Part shown: positions 62,215-64,000 of the stretch, in pieces | Layout: each line of letters begins with the position of its first letter | Numbering within the stretch: position 1 is the stretch's first letter | Source of the DNA: an uncultured Roseobacter sp. | GTDB taxonomy: Bacteria; Pseudomonadota; Alphaproteobacteria; Rhodobacterales; Rhodobacteraceae | Assembly: GCA_947501635.1 (NCBI GenBank) | Contig: CANMWT010000004.1 | Coordinates: forward strand, 359,810-423,809 | Direction: 5' to 3' | Length of the DNA stretch: 64,000 bases | Made by a program: the position numbers and the translations under genes | The notes under the pieces: model-generated | Told to the model about the DNA's origin: nothing | The model's input: the letters and a program-made list of their open reading frames with translations, nothing else | Database searches by the model: none

Positions 62215-62499
62215 ATGTGGTTTGACGCAAGCGCTGCATTGGCAAGTTTAGAGGGCTCTGTGTCCGAAAGTGACGCGACAGTGGGAGTCGGGCAGCCCAT
62301 TTTAAATAGGCAGAAAATGGACCCGTACAGCCGATCAATACCTGCGCCATCGCTATCGCCTCGACTGGCCGCAAAGGTTAATCACCTGCCTGACGCACCG
62401 CCACAATGCGCAGTGTGCGGCACGTCCGACTGGACCGTTGCGGTTACGCTGGCAGATGGGAGCAGGCTGCATGTCATTTGTGGTGAGAAGGCTGATTGA
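62215..62499 (+). CDS. Small hypothetical island protein with cysteines (94 aa)
   Basis: Not recognised. It is preceded by a GGAGG site 6 bases before the ATG at 62215, making this start better than the GTG at 62197. The C terminus has CAVCG and a later VICGEK, suggesting a zinc-binding knuckle made of three or more cysteines. The N-terminal half is low in structure. It lies between the repeat array and the exported proteins. Confidence 0.55.
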   Translation: MWFDASAALASLEGSVSESDATVGVGQPILNRQKMDPYSRSIPAPSLSPRLAAKVNHLPDAPPQCAVCGTSDWTVAVTLADGSRLHVICGEKAD

Positions 62500-62599
62500 A
62501 TTTTTAGAAGCGTCTACGCGCGAGCCCGTGTCCGTTGACGTCGGGATGCCTGCAGGGCAGTGTGTTTATAACTTACCAAAACGAAAATTTTCCAATTAA
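62471..62599 (+). CDS. Possible very small ORF (42 aa)
   Basis: An ATG inside the end of the previous gene opens a 42-codon frame that reaches into the gap before the exported protein. It overlaps the previous gene by 29 bases in another frame. No recognisable domain and no clear ribosome site were seen. The overlap arrangement and lack of other use of this gap are the only support. Confidence 0.2.
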   Translation: MSFVVRRLIEFLEASTREPVSVDVGMPAGQCVYNLPKRKFSN

Positions 62600-62611
62600 A
62601 AGGCAGCTTAG

Positions 62612-63100
62612 ATGAACGCTTTTATAAAATTTAATACGTCGGTGTTGTCAGCCTTCTTGGCTTTTGCGCATGTGCCGTCGAGCGTTTCTGCTTCTGAAGG
62701 TGCGGTGGTACGTTGCGGTGCATCCAAGGGAACAGGTTACTATTTTTACGACGAAATCATGAACCCAAAAGGACCTGAATGGAGCGAAGATGGTATCTCT
62801 GACGGTAAGTTAATTCTCATCTCATTAGGTGACGAGTGGGACATTCAGTTTGATGATGTAGCGGGAGCATTTGGCTATCGCCAAGATGGTGCGGAAGTCG
62901 TTCCTCTTGGATCTACTGAGAACAAGCTAACGATTGGAGCCTTTAGGGGGACTTATACCGATGTCTACACATTTGACCTGACGCAAAAAGAAGTTGTTTG
63001 GAGTAGCCACAAAATCGGCACACCAATTCCGAAAGTAGCGATTTATCGAGCACCTTGTTCCTTCGTCGCGGCCGGGTTCCTAGAAGCACTACAGGATTGA
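62612..63100 (+). CDS. Hypothetical exported protein
   Basis: A 162-residue protein with an N-terminal signal peptide (hydrophobic core about residues 8-25, cleavage near VSASEG). The mature part is beta-rich by composition and carries two cysteines, one near each end (VRCGASKG and RAPCSFV), which could form a disulfide. No family recognised. An AAAGG site precedes the start. It forms cargo of the element with the following nuclease. Confidence 0.65.
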   Translation: MNAFIKFNTSVLSAFLAFAHVPSSVSASEGAVVRCGASKGTGYYFYDEIMNPKGPEWSEDGISDGKLILISLGDEWDIQFDDVAGAFGYRQDGAEVVPLGSTENKLTIGAFRGTYTDVYTFDLTQKEVVWSSHKIGTPIPKVAIYRAPCSFVAAGFLEALQD

Positions 63101-63137
63101 GCCTCGTGCGGGAGACTAGGGGATTTAGGGGATTACA

Positions 63138-63575
63138 ATGAGTAGATGGCTGCTAGCAGTATCAAGCGCGGTTTTATTGGCTTTCGGGTGCACGTCGTCG
63201 AGCGCTCAAGAAGGTCCTACAGAGCCAGCGTATCTGTACGCGGCGGAAGTCACAAATGTGGTGGATGGTGATACGATTGACGTGGATATAGATTTGGGGT
63301 TTTACATCATCCTTAAAAATCAGCGTATAAGGCTTGTTGGTATAGATGCTCCTGAAAAAAGGGGCGAGTCTCGTGAGGCAGGTAAGGCGGCTACTGTGTT
63401 TCTGCGCGACCTTATTGACGGTAAATCAATAATTCTCAAGACAGTAAAGGGTCGCGATGACGCTGACAGAAGCGACTCTTTCGGTCGGTGGCTGGACGTT
63501 GTCTATCTAGATGGAATCGACATAAACCAAGCACTTATAGTCGCTGGACATGCAGTCGAAGATATTCGGGATTAG
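63138..63575 (+). CDS. Exported thermonuclease-like (SNase fold) protein
   Basis: A 145-residue protein with a signal peptide or lipoprotein-like start (LAVSSAVLLAFGC) and the staphylococcal-nuclease fold (VVDGDTIDVDIDLG, RIRLVGIDAPEKRG). The catalytic-type Arg and Asp residues of the family are visible (DGDT, RLVGIDAPE, and the later GRDDADRSDSFGRWL). It should cleave nucleic acid outside the cytoplasm. It is cargo of the island and is followed by a weak terminator. Confidence 0.82.
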   Translation: MSRWLLAVSSAVLLAFGCTSSSAQEGPTEPAYLYAAEVTNVVDGDTIDVDIDLGFYIILKNQRIRLVGIDAPEKRGESREAGKAATVFLRDLIDGKSIILKTVKGRDDADRSDSFGRWLDVVYLDGIDINQALIVAGHAVEDIRD

Positions 63576-63595
63576 AGCTGCCAGTCAGCTTTTTT
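63576..63595 (+). terminator. Short intrinsic terminator after the nuclease gene
   Basis: A 5-bp stem (63576-63580 with 63586-63590) with a 5-base loop directly follows the stop codon and is followed by a T-run (63590-63595). The stem is short, but position and T-run fit a terminator. Confidence 0.45.
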
Positions 63596-63618
63596 GGAAA
63601 GCCCGCAATGTAACCGCC

Positions 63619-63774
63619 TCAATTGTTCGGTGAGTTTGGATTTGCAGGCGGATGAACTTCATTTCGCTCCAACCATTCTTTCAAGACCGCCCATACGCCT
63701 GAAGTGGCGGGTGCCTCGCGATAACCCGCGAATTGATCCAAAGCTTCGCACTGGCCGATGGGCGTAGGCTGCAT
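63619..63774 (-). CDS. Possible small hypothetical protein (51 aa)
   Basis: A minus-strand frame of 51 residues, opening MQPTPIGQCEALDQFAGY and ending in a Pro-Asn-rich tail. It has no recognisable domain and no obvious ribosome site. It fills part of the last 425 bases, which otherwise show no gene. Codon use and composition are plausible but not decisive. Confidence 0.3.
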   Translation of the reverse strand: MQPTPIGQCEALDQFAGYREAPATSGVWAVLKEWLERNEVHPPANPNSPNN

Positions 63775-64000
63775 GTTACTTACGGCGGCCTCCGACTGTT
63801 TCGCTCAGATGACTGCAATGGTGAGGTAAGCGGTCATCGGTGATAGTCTTTCCCAGAAATTGCGACCGAACGTCTGCTTACACCAGCACCAGACATTCGC
63901 TGAAAATCGGTCTACTTCCGCTATGCGGACTTAGCAGACCTTGATAGTTAGGTCTGAAGCAGTGGTAAACTGCGTCAGACCGGTCGTGCATCAGCTCCTT
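63775..64000. other. Right-hand end without a recognised gene
   Basis: About 225 bases with no open frame worth calling on either strand. The only structure is a long hairpin at 63951-63981. It may be non-coding element DNA or the edge of a gene beyond the window. Confidence 0.5.
63951..63981. repeat. 13-bp hairpin with one mismatch
   Basis: Arms 63951-63963 and 63969-63981 (GGTCTGAAGCAGT and ACTGCGTCAGACC) pair over 13 bp with one mismatch around a 5-base loop. A further GACC/GGTC pair lies just to the left. No T-run follows. It could be a protein site, an element end or part of a small RNA. Confidence 0.35.

Larger units (their letters stand above)
57050..64000. mobile_element. Integrated satellite- or island-type element, right end not in the window
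   Basis: From the integrase on, the genes change character: integrase, unknown protein, AlpA-type regulator, small protein, CHC2/Toprim primase, DUF3987 protein, repeat array, then small cargo genes. Several stretches are more AT-rich than the chromosomal part. The set int-alpA-primase-DUF3987 is common to P4-like satellites and integrative elements of Alphaproteobacteria. No capsid, terminase or conjugation gene is present. The left boundary is inferred; the right lies beyond 64000 or was not recognised. Confidence 0.7.

Overview
The window looks like a chromosomal segment of a marine alphaproteobacterium of the Rhodobacterales (Roseobacter group). The basis is GC-rich coding with dense ATGA-coupled operons, GapR, monomeric NADP isocitrate dehydrogenase, two short-chain-acyl-CoA-type XRE regulators, a tripartite tricarboxylate transporter, an frcBCAK-type sugar operon and a non-pyrrolysine MttB homologue. 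The genus cannot be fixed from this sequence alone. No rRNA, complete tRNA or CRISPR array was seen.

Layout. 1-5.6 kb: a plus-strand catabolic operon (DapA-family lyase end, aldehyde dehydrogenase, ProC-like reductase, MttB-family methyltransferase, small ORF, FAD amine oxidase), probably for a methylated or cyclic amine. 5.6-12.4 kb: a complete branched-chain-amino-acid/amide-type ABC transporter, divergent from an ScfR-like regulator. 12.4-18.1 kb: an SDR epimerase; a receiver-only response regulator, a two-helix membrane protein and a sodium/solute-symporter-histidine-kinase fusion; then an orphan FliM-like SpoA protein. 18.1-19.7 kb: a DUF442 sulfurtransferase with two YeeE-type sulfur permease halves. 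19.8-28.1 kb: a ten-gene cobalamin operon behind a clear cobalamin riboswitch (btuB, btuF, btuC, btuD, cbiZ, a leaderless BtuF-like protein, exbB, two exbD, tonB). Nearly every junction overlaps, and one ExbD has Asn in place of the usual transmembrane Asp.

28.3-39.1 kb: gapR; then a minus-strand carboxylate unit (TctC, TctB, TctA, acyl-CoA ligase, 2-dehydropantoate-reductase-type enzyme, tandem UspA) divergent from a second ScfR-like regulator; then icd. 39.3-44.7 kb: a SulP transporter remnant and a TetR-controlled RND pump with a perfect 18-bp palindrome in the divergent promoter. 44.7-49.1 kb: an inositol-monophosphatase-family enzyme facing the frcBCAK operon. 49.3-56.6 kb: single housekeeping-type genes (2H phosphoesterase, AraC regulator, Coq8-like kinase, MscS channel, cysteine-synthase-like enzyme).

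From about 57.0 kb to the right edge lies an integrated element of satellite or island type. It carries a tyrosine integrase, unknown genes, an AlpA-like regulator, a CHC2/Toprim primase, a DUF3987 protein, a facing pair of triple 9-bp repeats that could be an origin, and cargo coding for two exported proteins including a thermonuclease. The left end carries a tRNA-3'-end-like sequence as a possible attachment site; the right end was not found and probably lies beyond the window.

The parts most worth following up are the self-contained cobalamin operon with its unusual ExbD pair and leaderless BtuF-like protein, the receiver/small-subunit/symporter-kinase cassette, the acyl-CoA-responsive carboxylate locus, and the repeat array next to the replication genes of the island.
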